In this document: positions 46,630 to 59,260 of the stretch, in pieces | Numbering within the stretch: the first letter of the stretch is position 1 | Layout: the number at the start of each line of letters is the position of its first letter | Source: Stercorarius parasiticus | Taxonomy: Eukaryota; Chordata; Aves; Charadriiformes; Stercorariidae | Assembly: GCA_013396915.1 (NCBI GenBank) | Contig: VWZL01002032.1 | Span: 512,878 to 576,877, forward strand | Direction of reading: 5' to 3' | Length of the DNA: 64,000 bases | Position numbers and translations under genes: made by a program | The notes under the pieces: generated by a model | Databases searched by the model: none | Told to the model about the DNA's origin: nothing | The model's input: the letters and a program-made list of their open reading frames with translations, nothing else

Positions 46630-47170
46630 CATAGGGATCTGGACAGGCTGGATCGANNNNNNNNNNNNNNNNNNNNNNNNNNNNNNNNNNNNNNNNNNNN
46701 NNNNNNNNNNNNNNNNNNNNNNNNNNNNNNNNNNNNNNNNNNNNNNNNNNNNNNNNNNNNNNNNNNNNNNNNNNNNNNNNNNNNNNNTTGTTCAGCCTGG
46801 AGAAAAGGAGGCTGAGGGGAGACCTTATCACTCCCTACAACTACCTGAAAGGAGGTTGTAGAGAGGTGGGGTCGGTCTCTTCTCCCAAGGAACAGGCGAT
46901 AGGACAAGAGGAAATGGCCTCAAGTTGCATCAGGGGAGGTTTACACTGGATATTAGGAAAAATTTTTACACTGAAAGGGTTATTGAGCATTGGAACAGGC
47001 TGTCCAGGGAAGTGGTGGAATTGTCATCCCTGGAGGTATTTAGAAGACGGGTAGACATAGTACTTAGCGATATGGTTTAGTGATGGTTTTTGTCAGTGTT
47101 AGGTTGATGGTTGGACTCGATGATCTGAAAGGTCCCTTCCAACCTAGGCAATTCCATGATTCTACGATTA
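46630..47170 (+). mobile_element. Young CR1 LINE, 3' part, interrupted by assembly gap
   Basis: The left part (agggatctggacaggctggatcga) is the RT text DLDRLD. The gap follows, and then ttgttcagcctggagaaaag introduces the RT end. From there the frame reads [20 protein letters not shown], then [11 protein letters not shown] and further conserved CR1 text to tggttggactcgatgatctgaaaggtcccttccaacc. It ends with the terminal repeats attccatgattctacgatt. It is one of the best preserved CR1 pieces here. Confidence 0.95.
46657..46787. other. Assembly gap (131 N)
   Basis: 131 undetermined bases inside a CR1 copy. The flanking text belongs to the same CR1 ORF2 and orientation on both sides. Open frames running through the N are artefacts. 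Confidence 1.
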
Positions 47171-47856
47171 TTTGATCTGAGACCACTTTGCTTCCATTTT
47201 TCTAATAAGTCAATGGTAATTAATGCAGCCACAATTACATAGGGCCAAAAAAAACGTTGTGCATTTACTCAAGCAAAGTGTACTCAAGTACAAGTGTGAT
47301 GTCCTTAGGCATTTGGAACACTTTACAATGTGAGGGACTAGCAAAACATACTTGGATTTCATCCTCATGCTCTTCTATTCTAGCTAATCTTCTGTCTATC
47401 AAAACATTGGGAAGCATTACCTGCACAGAAAACTTAAAAGATTCTTTTCAGATGTGGTGAGAAACTTTCAGACCAAAGCCATAAAAGCAGTAAATTCTTC
47501 AGCTGACATTCACTATTATTACAGTGAACGCTGTCTTTATGCTATTCATGCTAGCTGCTGTTTACAGATATCATGGCCTCCTGCCATTGCTCAGTATTAA
47601 TGTCAATAAAGGGAAAATTCTTCAATTTCTTCCAAAAGAATGAAAAAGTTCCATCAAGTGCTGGAAGAGGAAGTGAACAAGAGTTTCCAAATTAAAAAAA
47701 AAACTGAAGCGCAGACTAGATTTCTCCATAGAAAGAAGGAAATAACCTGGTAGAAACATGGAAAGACTGACGATGTTTAACTGAAATTTTGTAAGTCCCT
47801 ACACTGATTTTTTGCTGCTAGACATTTTTTGCAGTCATGATAAGAAAATAACATTA

Positions 47857-48830
47857 GAACATAACATGAGAAGAGCCATACTGGCTCATATCAAAGGTAT
47901 ATTTAGCCCTGGGCTAAGCATATATGCATTTGGATCTGCTGATTTCAAGTGATTACCTCTAGTGCTAGATTGGAAGAGAGAGTAATTTGTGAATTACCAT
48001 CTTCTCAACGCATTCATGACCTTATGCAATTTCTATCATCTCTATTTTGTTTTCCTTCTTCTATTGAGCATCGCAGGCAGACCAGTCAGTCTATTTAGTT
48101 ATTCTTTGTACCAAAGCTCATCTCTCTCTTTGAATGCCTATGCAACCCCTCTGGGTACATTTCCTCTTTTTTCAATATTCCTGTTAAGATAAGGAAAATC
48201 AGAAAGGCACAGTTTTCCAAGCACAGATGCCGCACAGATTTAAACAGTGGAATAAAAATGGTCTGTACTTTTTCCTTTTTCCTCTTGTAATGACTCTTGG
48301 GGGAAAAGCTGCCGTCTATTTACTTTTCAACTGCTAGCGAGCAAAGAACTGCTGGTTTCACAGAACTGACTACTGTTAACAGCAAGATGGCAAGATCAAC
48401 TCAGGATTATTCTTCTCCTGTACGCATCAGTTCACATTTGTCTACATAAAATTTGGATATCATTTAATACTTTTTGGAAATCAAACAAGATCTCCTACAT
48501 CCATTTGCTTGTTAATTTCATCAAAGAACTCCAATGTATTGATGAGGCATGGCTTCCCCTTACAAAATGCATGGTGACTCTTTACTACTATGTCATGGTT
48601 ATTCACACCTCAGCCGGTTCTCTTCTCTGGATGGTATCCCATCAGTTCCCTTACACTGGTCACCAGGCTTACTGGGCAGAAGTTCCACCCACCTTTTTAA
48701 AATGCAGCACTGCATTTCCCATTTTGCTGATACCGAGGATGTTTCGGGTGAGAAGTCATCCACCTCATCCACCATTTCTACCATGAGCTTCTCTACAATT
48801 ATGTTTCAAACCTTTAAGTAACCTCCGATC
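47857..48830 (-). mobile_element. Ancient LINE relic, CR1/L3-like, minus strand
   Basis: The plus strand starts with agaacataacatgagaagagccatactgg, the complement of a widespread old amniote LINE 3' end (agaacataagaacggccatactgg in the consensus I recall). Near 48470-48575 the minus strand encodes HAFCKGKPCLINTLEFFDEI then NKQMDVGDLV, a clear decayed form of the RT block GFRKGKSCLTNLISFFD. At 48660-48685 the plus strand caccaggcttactgggcagaagttcc is the complement of another conserved RT stretch. Stops and gaps are frequent. The exact clade is uncertain. Confidence 0.75.
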
Positions 48831-49244
48831 AGCACGATATTTGAATGCAACAAATCCTTTAAAAATATAATAAAATATGACTTCCTTATTCCTGAGGAAA
48901 CATTACATTTTCTTCAAAATTATAAACAGCCTATTGTCAGGCCTGACAAATTTCAGTCCTGGTCTAATGACATTTTTAAGGTCTAGTTTCTTGGGAACCC
49001 TCCAGACAGGAAACATCTGGTTTGTGCCATTAGAAATATAAGCCTTTTCTTCTAGATTTGCCTTATGCAAGATACTAGTTTTCAAACACAGATTATAAAA
49101 TATTTGCATTTATCCTGGTCTTTCTTGGATTGTATCAGACACTGTGAGTGTACGATTGTATTTCCTATTTAATCGTATTTTTCTAATCTATAATTATTGT
49201 CATTTGAGCTTTTTGAATAGCATCAGTTGTACACTGTAAAAATG

Positions 49245-49266
49245 TGCCAGTTATATATAACTGGCA
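49245..49266. repeat. 22-bp perfect palindrome
   Basis: TGCCAGTTATA followed directly by its reverse complement TATAACTGGCA, with no spacer. It could form a short hairpin or cruciform, or be bound by a symmetric dimer. Confidence 0.95.
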
Positions 49267-50599
49267 GACTGCTACAAGTCCCAATTTTACACCAAGACTC
49301 AAGTGTTTAGGTAGTGCGCTAACTAAGATAGGGTGCATTATCACACAGAATACCCTAATTACAAGGCAGAGTGGCAACAGAAAGGGATAATGTGATGATA
49401 TTCATCCATACGGAAGGCAGTAGTCTACACATACTGGCAGCTAAATTGTTGTATAATTATTTCTGTAGGCAAAGCAAAATTTAAGAAGGAACTTAAAATG
49501 AATCACAAAGGGCTGCTTTTTTGAAGGAGTCTTCCAAGTGTGAATTGCTACATAGGAAAATTATAGAGTTATTTATTCGAAAATATAACAAGTAGACTCT
49601 CATAGAATGAGAAAAGACAGTTTCTAAAAGATCTCCAGAGACAAGACAAGCTCATGTTTAATATGACGCAAGTAGGAGCAATGAGCTGGGAGAAGAAAAA
49701 TTGGATTTGTTCAAAAAGGAGCAAAGCTGGAATGTTATTTTTATGGCATTTTGGACAGATACGAACAAGACAAGACTATTTATCTAGCCAAAAGGTAAAA
49801 CAGTTGCACAATAAAACTCAACGTGACCTGAGCTTTATGTAGAGATGTATACAAATGACTATCTATCTCCAAGATTCTAGACAGAATCTGTTAGAGACAG
49901 GAGAAGCCTGAATGTGAAAAATGAAAGGGGTGTGCAAATCAGAGAGGATGTCTGCCACAGGAACGATCAGAGAGAAGTAGAGGTGTATGCAAAATGTGGT
50001 AAACCTCCATACTAACAATACTGAATTTGCACTAAGTCCAGAAGATGACAGGTTAGAGACAGATCTAGGTTTTACCATCTGTAGTTGGTGATTCTGGATT
50101 ATAGACAGTAGCTAAATTAATACTTATTAATGCTGTTAACCCCACAGATCAGGTAACAGGGAAAATGTGATGGGGATTCAGGACAGAATGCTGTGGATGA
50201 AAACATTGAAAAGGAGTATCCTGTAAAGAACGTGCTGAAGGGTAAGGAGAGAAGAACAGATGGAAGGGAATTGTACTACAGCATCCATCTTTTCCATTAT
50301 TCTAGCCACCCAATCACATGATTTAATTATTTAGATCAACAACAATAATCCACCAAACAATTTTTGCACTCTTGTGGTATTTGCCCAAATACTTGATCCA
50401 GCGGAAAGACTCCATTGGGTTAAACAGGCTTTGAAGCGGTCTCTGTCCTGCCCTCTCAGACATGACAAACAATATACTTTTGCCCTATAAGATTCTCAAA
50501 AGGCAACTTGCCTAAATCAAATTAGCACATCAAACTATTGTTAGCACTACTTAACTAGGAAATCAACAGTTAGTTAACTAATTAGCATATCAGTGCTCC

Positions 50600-51120
50600 C
50601 CAGAGTACTGTGTCCAGTTCTGGAGCCCCTACTACAAGAGAGATATGGACGTGCTGGAGCGTGTCCAGAGAAGGGCCACGAGGATGATGAGAGGGCTGGA
50701 GCACCTCTCCTGTGAGGACAGACTGAGAGAGTTGGGGTTGTTCAGCCTGGAGAAGAGAAAGCTCCGAGGAAACCTTACTGTGGCCTACCAGTATCTTAAG
50801 GGGGCCTACAAGAAAGCTGGTGAGGGGCTTTTTAGGATGTCGGGTAATGGTAGGACTAGAGGGAATGGATTAAAACTAGAGATGGGATGATTCAGACTGG
50901 ATGTTAGGAAGAAGTTCTTCACCATGAGGGTGGTGAGACACTGGAACAGGTTACCCAGAGAGGTGGTGGATGCCCCATCCCTGGAAGTTTTTAAGGCCAG
51001 GCTGGATGGGGCTCTGTGCGACCTGATCTAGTGGGAGGTGTCCCTGCCCATGGCAGGGGGGTTGGAATTAGATGATCTTTAAGGTCCCTTCCAACCCTGA
51101 CAATTCTATGATTCTATGAT
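50600..51120 (+). mobile_element. Young CR1 LINE, 3' part
   Basis: It begins in the RT C-terminus (gagtactgtgtccagttctgg) and contains an open stretch with [40 protein letters not shown] and [20 protein letters not shown] stop comes at 50888, where CR1 should continue. The 3'UTR follows (ggttggaattagatgatctttaaggtccc) and ends in attctatgattctatgat. It is 5'-truncated, as is usual, and its good preservation suggests a comparatively recent insertion. Confidence 0.97.
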
Positions 51121-53120
51121 TTTAATTTTAGCAATTATCCCTATCAAGTAGAGGTATATGATGCCTTAGAAACATGTTTCTTATTATTTGAAAATGAGAG
51201 GATGTAATAGTTCTACAGTTTTAAAAACAGTCTTGTTTGAAATCAGAAAACAAAGAGCCTGTTTTGATTACGATGTTAATTCATTTTTGAGCCCTAAAGT
51301 AATATGTGATTCCAGTTGCATGCAATTGTTTTCTTTAATCCAGCAGAGTTGGTTTAAACTGTGTGAATCAACTGCTCAGACTCCATTTTATTCAGAGCTC
51401 GGGTATTTTTATCTGAAGTAGACCAAAGTTTCAAGTCTTTCCCTCGCTGTTTTTCTCAGCTAAGAGGAGGAAAAATGGTACTCTGTCTCTGCTCTTCAGT
51501 TTTCAATTTTTTCTCACAACCTGTATTACAGAAAGTGGAAGAGATGGGTGGCTCTTTGGAACCTATATTGCAATTTTTAGTAGTTTCAATATTATGCTCT
51601 ACTTACTTTCCTACAGTAGTAAATTTTACTTCCTATGTGCACTAAGAAATTATTTTAAAACTGTTGTTCTCTTGAGAAGACTATACTTACATTTAGGCAA
51701 ACAGATATTTTCTGTACACAAAATGAGAATGTGTTTTATATGTATCTATAGCTCAGAGATCATATGCTTACACAAGTGGAATCGGGTTTTTTCTAAGGCA
51801 GTAAATACTTCTCTGTTCCTATGAAACATTACATTTTACACTGTTAGGCATTATCATTTATGTTTTACTAAAATACAAAAAGTAAACCAATGGGGGGTGG
51901 GAGGGGATCAAAAGATTAACACTGCACAAATGCAAACATGAAAACTCAGTACCCCACAGGTAACAGAGAAAGTTGCTCAAAGGACGTTTTTCTGCTAGTA
52001 AGAGTGTTGATTCATTCACCAGCTAATGGTCGCAGTAGCTGGAGGCACTGCCCTTGACTTTTTGTTGCCATCCTTCTGCTGTAGCTCACTGCCCCTGCAC
52101 CTGTGAGGTGAGATCAGAAGCACCCCCAGCTCTCAGCTGCCTCACCACATCCTCAGCTCAGCTCTTCCTCCACCTTCAATTCACACCAAGAAGCCAAACT
52201 CTGCACTGAAGTGACCAGTGCGCACATGCGAGCTTTCTCCAGCCAACTCTGGTATGTGGGCAGTGGTCTTCAACAAAAGAGGACTACTAATAGCTAGGGT
52301 AACTCTTTAACCAACTGTTTCTGGATTTGCCACGGTCATCTGCCAAAACCCCTGCTCAGTGGTTATTCTCTTTTAATGCTCTTTCCCAAGGCTGAAATTT
52401 TCCATGACTGGGAAAAAAGAGAACCTGAGTTTGCATTAAGATAAATAGAATACATTTTTAAAATCTATCAATCTTCCTGCTTTCACTTGTGAAGACTGCC
52501 AGATAAAGTCCAGGATATTGCATGGCAGAGATGCATATTTTTCTCTCTCACTTAGAAACACCTACTGCATATTAGCAAGTCTTAAGGCAGCGAGCAGGTA
52601 TGTTTTACATATTTGACTCCAGATTTCAGGAGGAAAAAAAAAACAAAACACTCTAATGTATTCTCTGCAAATAAGAGACTCCACCAGGATTTGCTTCCAA
52701 AATTTTGTCTGTCTGCTTGGATAAAACAATTCTAACTAAGACTAACTAGGAGCATTTTAGGTAAGCAGAAATAATTATCTGAACAAAAGTGACTATGGTT
52801 CTGTATTTAATTTTAATTTAATTTAGGTTTGCAACAAACTACAGATTATAAGAGAAATTTTCTGCTGCCTTTGAAAGAAAGCACTTCCAGCAGCAGGTGA
52901 CTTTCACCTGTGTTACTTGTCTAATAAATGACCAGCATCTCTTTCCGGAGCATTTCTACATTTCTGAGAGTTCCTTTTCCAGTCCAACCTACTGTAACTC
53001 TGTTTAACTTGTGACCTACTGTCAAACTGTAGTATCAGTGGGATGACTACAAGCTAAAAATTAATCTGATAGCAGTAGAAATACATTCAATTAAATAATT
53101 CACAGCAACGTGCAGACTCA

Positions 53121-53327
<207 letters not shown>

Positions 53328-54428
53328 TCAGGTTAAGAAGTGCACCACAGCTGGACAACTGACAAGAAAAAGCAATAAAAGAGATATTTGTCCTCTTTAC
53401 ATTTGGGGCTGAGTTTTGTCCATTATTAGGTCCACTGCGGCTCCATTCTACAGAAGCCAGCACTTTCTAGCCCCCTGGTTGTCTCCTGGCTGCACCCTGC
53501 CCCAAGGGCAGGGCAAGAGCCAGGTGAACATCTCCATCCCCACACCTGTTGTTCGTGGCCTGGGAAGCCAGGGGCATGCTGAGGAAACAAGCAGCCGGAG
53601 CAGTGGTCACGACAGAGGGAAAATGGAAAAACGCCTTTTATAAAATAGCTCTGCTCGGCTAATCCTAGACCACTTCTGGTGGAATGCTGTTTTACAGACT
53701 CCTGAACAAATCACCGTACTGTAAGTGCCATGGCTATGTGGAAGAGGGCCCAATACAGCATTTCAAATAAACTAGCAAGCAAATGCTGACCAGTGCACAG
53801 TCAGAATCACTGATGAACCACTTGCTTTTATTTCTATTGGACTACAGCATCTGGAGGAAGGAGGTGACTTGTTTTACTCTGTATTTAAACAATGCTAGAA
53901 ACAATAAATGCAAAATTGTTTATAACATTACTAAAATATGCATATGAAAGACTAACAACGAAGGTATACATGAAAGTATGACGACAGTGGTCATTCCCGT
54001 TTTCATTTCATGGAACAGATTATATCATTCTCTATTTGAGAGTTTCACTTTTCATGAGTGTTACTTTCAATCCAAAAGCATAAGTGAAGAGGAGATAGCA
54101 TAATACAATTTGTTAGATCCTAGCGCAAGTTATGCTTTGAAATTAGCATGAACTTGCTAAAATGAAATGTGTAGAAGTTCCCTTAAAACAGATCTTATTT
54201 ATCTTTTAGTCAGTGTTATATGTGAAATACATTATTGAACTTTGGCATATTTTTTTCAATTGTAATTTATTCAAATTAGCCTTCAGAATACAAGTCACAG
54301 GGTAAACTACCCTACCAGCCCAGTAAATGGCAGTGATTTTGCTTTTGTATTTTGACCTTACTAAAGGTGTATATACTGAGTCAGTTTCGAGTCATATACC
54401 TGACAGTCTCTCAAGTACTATCTTCAGG

Positions 54429-54444
54429 AAAAAAAAAAAAAAAA
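54429..54444. repeat. A homopolymer tract
   Basis: An uninterrupted A run in ESR1 intron 4. On the ESR1 sense strand it is a T tract. No retroposed body is attached. Confidence 0.85.
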
Positions 54445-57400
54445 ACACATATTTTTGAAGTTAAATGTTGTGCTATGAAATATATTCTAAAATAACAAAG
54501 AGGAAAAAAAGGAACAAAATATAGTTCACAATAACTTAGAAAATATCACCTTCTTCTATTAATAGATTAATCTTCTATCACCAAAAGAGTTGTTAATATA
54601 ATTATTTTTAATGAAAACACCTGGGCGAGCTAATCACTCTATTCATAAAGAATCATTCAAAAGAAGGAAACAGTTTTGACACACTTGAAATTAAACTCAT
54701 CTATCAATCATTAGGAGTGAATTTAGACAGCTGTATTAACTGCTATTTTCATGAAAGAGGTGAACTATTTTTAAAAAAAGAAAAAAGTCTGTTCTCCTGT
54801 ATTTTTTCTTTATTACCAAAATACGACTTTCAGACTTCACAGGCTGATGGAATGGCACTTGTCTGAGTCACCAAACAGCCTGAAACAATAGAGCTAAAAC
54901 TTAAAAGAGCAACATTCTGAACTACAAAGCATTGATTACAGCACTCAAGAATGAAATTGGCAGAAAGGAACTGCTGTATATTTATGGAGAACAAACAATA
55001 ACCACTATGTTTCCTATTGTATATTGCCTTAGTATGCCAACACGTAATAATATAGTGTTTTTAGCTATGCTTGAAGAATACCACTGCAATGCAGGGACAC
55101 AAGTCCCCATGTGGTGTCTGAGGTCTGCAATCAGTGCATTACAAGTCAGTTATATTGCCATCATTTCATGTGGCTGCATGCTATGATACAGCAGATTGGA
55201 TTGCTTTGATTGTTTCAGAAAAACTGACCTTGTTACAACTGTGGCAATTCACTGTCCTACAAAACTCTGCTCATTCTACAATAGTCTGGATGCTAAAATG
55301 TTTTGCTTTGTTCTCCACACTGTCTTCGTCTTTTTTTTACAGCACCTATTCTCAAACCCCTTTTAAGCCCTGTCTCTTTATTAGCTCTCTTTTTCCCCAA
55401 CTCCACATACGAAATTTCAGATTGCAACAAGGCTAAGTAATCTGCACAAGAAACCAAAAAGAGAAAGCAAAAAAGAAAGCTAATAAATAACCTCCCTAGC
55501 ATTGTAGAGGAGGGATATTTTGTTAGCCTGCTCTGAGAACAGAAATATACTGTTCAACAACCCTAATATCTTTTAAAGTGCCTGAATGTGAATACTTTGC
55601 ATTAAAAAACTTAAAAGGTTTGGCCAACAATATTATTGCTGTCTGGAATATTAACTCTTATTTCAGAGAAGCTAAGGACATTTCAAAAAACTGGGATGAA
55701 AAAGAAACCTGATTGTGAGTCCATAGTTTAAAGCACTAAATGATCCGTCAACCTGACATCTACTTTGGGTTCTGTAACAACACAGCTAAGACAAACCTTG
55801 ATTACCGCAGGTTTAAAAGTATGTGAAATAATAATACACATCAACTGTAATTCACAGAAAACCTTATCAAATTAACGTGATGGCTTTTTAGGTGACACTA
55901 TAGGTTTAGTTGATAAAAATTATAGTTTTGATGAAACTGACTTCTACAGAACATTTGATTTTGTAAAAACACGCAACACATTAACCGAATTGAAATATTT
56001 TAAATGACACATATTAGTATGTAATGGTAATGAACTGAACTGAACTGAAGTGTTTCTAGAGGAGCACTATATAGTTTTCTTCTTTACCCTAGACTTTTTT
56101 TAATGATGCCATGGAGAAACAAAAAAACGGAAATCACAATTCAGATGTCATCCAGATGGCAGGTGGGAAATGATGCAAAAATTCAGATTGATAATGTAAG
56201 GCATCTAAATCAATCACTAGCTTCATCATAAAAGATATAAAGACATACGTTTGAAACCAAGCACATTATGCATATATACAAGACGGAAACAGCAGCAGCA
56301 ATGAAGAGGACTTTGAAATGACGGAGAAAATTCATCCCAGTTTGAACTTCCAGAGGGAAGCTGCATCTAATAAAGATGAACTTTTTAAAAAGCCAGGGAA
56401 ACTCTCAGAGAGTAAGGAAGTTAAATTACCTCTGTGTCACCTGAATCTGGTAGCCATTCTTCAAGCAGGATGAGAAGTTGGACAGAATGATAGAAAAGCG
56501 TGGAAATGAATAAAGCATTGAAAAACATGTCTTCTAGTGAGGAATAAGAGGAATTTAGTTACTCTTTGTGAAGCTAAATAGGCTAGAGGCCTTAAGGGAC
56601 TGCAATGGGTAAATATCTAAAGAAAAAGAGAAAGGCATTACAAAAGGTAATGGCGTAACACACAGAAGCCCATGCTGGAAGCTAAACCTGCTCCAAGCCA
56701 GACTACATATGAGGGGCCATTGTTAACAACAAAAGTAGTTATTATCTAAGCAACATACTAAGGTTCCACGACTTCGCTATCATTAGAAATGTTAACCAAG
56801 ATTTAATTACTATTTTTAAGACATACTCTTGTTCAAGCAAGCTAATTCAGAATAATGTTACAGAAGGTTAAATTAAGTGATGAATAAATCATTAGTCACT
56901 TCATCACTCAGAGCATGCTGCACTTCAATGTCACTAAAATTATGTTTAGATGTGCACTGCATTCTCAAATATCAGTGTTCTTTTAATGCTGACAAGTTCT
57001 GAAAGAAAAGATATTTTTGAATTCTAAATGTTTTGTTATTGTGCTTTAAGGAAAAAGGAAGACCTTCACTTCACTGTTGATAAAATAACTAGGTGCAGCT
57101 TATGGATATAACCTACAGCGGACTCCATATACCAGACTGACCAATTGTATGACCTCATGAGACATATCGACATCCTTGTGTGGCCAAAACCCACAAGACC
57201 TAACTGCCATTAAACCATCCATATGTCATGTGCTCGGCAGGAGAAAGACACTTATGGAATAAAAGCCATGGCTGGACCATTCCTTTTTCACATACAGAGA
57301 AATTAACAGAATTTTTGAGTGACTGCCAACACAGAACACAATAATTGTTCCACAAACTCTTGTATAAATACGGAAATCTGAACTTCTGAAAAGCCAGAAA

Positions 57401-58439
57401 GACCTTCTGAGCACTAAGCTAAGAGTAGGTGGCAATTAAATTTGTTATATGTAGAATACAGAACAGTGATATTCAAATTAAACCGATTATCCTTTCTAAT
57501 ATAAAGCAGCAGTATGTGCCGCATCAGTGACAATACGATATAAATATCTTTCTTCCAGACAATAAGACAATCTGAAACAGTAGTGGATCCATGGAGGAAA
57601 AGCTATAAAAAAACTACTTCAGCAAGCATGACTCTCTAAAGGTGACATTACACTTGGGAATCCAAAATTGTATGATCTTACCTTCCTAAACAAGGAAGGC
57701 AGCAACCATCTACAACAGGTATGAGCAAATCTCTTTGTACACTGGGAATTTGGGCCATTGCTCAAAGGGAAGGATTGCTGTCAAAGAACACAAAGACTCT
57801 GGAAGTAGTATTAAGTAAAACATGTACCCCGACAACAACAGAGAAGTGGTTTATGCACAAGATTGTTTGGTTGCAGTAAGGAACAACATAAAGCTCAGAT
57901 GGTTCTCATTTATTGCTACTGTAACATACATTGAGAACCCGGCAATCCTCTGAAATAACCAGCAACAACATACGTATATATATGTCAAATTTTACCAATC
58001 AAATATTTTGAAACTCATAAATTCATCATTTGCTTTAGTGACTTTTGACCTAATAAGTAGTATTTTATCAGAAACAGTTTCTTTAGCAATTAACATTTTC
58101 TCTGAGACCCAATATCCAGTGTTCTTGCAGATTTAATCCTATAATAATAAATCCTCCACTGGGTACGTACTATCATTTGGGGATTATTTAATTATGATCA
58201 TTTTGCAGCTTCTACTAAAATTCTTAAGACACAACTATAAGGTGCCCAAGGTGTCCAGACTATTCCTCTTCCCACAACAAATGATAAAGCAATCTTCTTT
58301 GTAATCCTACCTATATGTTTATACCATATGTCTTAATTACCACGATGGGTACCTCAAATATAAATTTCATCCAATTTTTGCACGACAATAAACAACATTG
58401 TTCCATAAAGAATGACTCTTTCTCCAGATGCTTTGAAGG

Positions 58440-59260
58440 AAACTAAAGCAAAAGCAGTAAAAAGATTTAAAAGCGATAGCAAAGGTCCATCTAGCAAAGT
58501 ACCCCATTTACAATATCAATTGATACCAGATGCTTACAGCAAAACATACAGCAGGACACACATATGCTTCTGCAGAAAGCTTTCTCAGGCTCCAGTGGTA
58601 TGTGGCTCGGGTGGGGTTTTCCACCAGATGCTTTTTCAATCCACGTAGGCATTTAATCTGCTTCAGATTTTTTATATACTCTGGAAGTAGTACTCTCTGC
58701 TAAGAAGTTTCACGCTCTAAGTTAACACTGGGAAAATAATAATCTCCTGTTGTTCTGAAAAAAAAATAAAAAAATCTTACTTTCATTTGATGCATCTAAT
58801 TGTGTTATTGGAAGATACCATTATTCCGTAGGTCATCTCACTGCTGATCTTCTCTTTTCCACGCAGTTTTAGTATATTCAGTCGTTCCTCACATAGAATC
58901 ATAAAATCATAGAATTGCCTAGGTTGGAAGGGACCTTTCAGATCATCTAGTCCAACCATCAACCTATCTCTGACACAAAACATCACTATCCTATTCACCT
59001 TTGAACTCATCTTGTCCTTGGAGCATTTTCCAGTTCAACTATATTCTTTCAGAGACAGTGAGACTAGGACTGCACAGTTTTTCAGTCTGCCCTTGTCTTC
59101 ATCACCTTAGTCAATTTAATATCATCCATATTTTTTATCACCACTATTCACTCCTTTTTTCCAGCTAACTTACGAATACGCTGAACAACATAGCCCTAAC
59201 TATTGAACTCCAAAGGTTATCTCTTTCCTAAATGTCCCGCCTGCTTTTCTGGAAAGTCTT
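58440..59260 (-). mobile_element. Ancient LINE relic, CR1/L3-like, host of a nested CR1
   Basis: The plus strand at 58484-58540 (aaaggtccatctagcaaagtacccc and accagatgctt) matches the complement of the same old LINE 3' end as at 47.86 kb. After the nested CR1 the text resumes with ccttggagcattttccagttcaa and ggactgcacagtttttcag (about 59015-59085). At about 59160-59220 cttacgaatacgctgaacaacatagcccta and gaactccaaagg correspond to the RT region around the catalytic block. The assignment rests on consensus text recalled from other amniotes. Confidence 0.65.
58893..58990 (-). mobile_element. Young CR1 LINE, extreme 3' end, nested
   Basis: The plus strand reads catagaatcataaaatcatagaattgcctaggttgg then aagggacctttcagatcatctagtccaacc, the complement of the CR1 3' end with its terminal repeats. 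Only about 100 bp is present. It lies inside the older LINE relic that continues on both sides. Confidence 0.93.

Noticed and set aside
46458..46907. Open frames spanning the N gap
   Set aside because: They are open only because N codons cannot stop; the real content is CR1.
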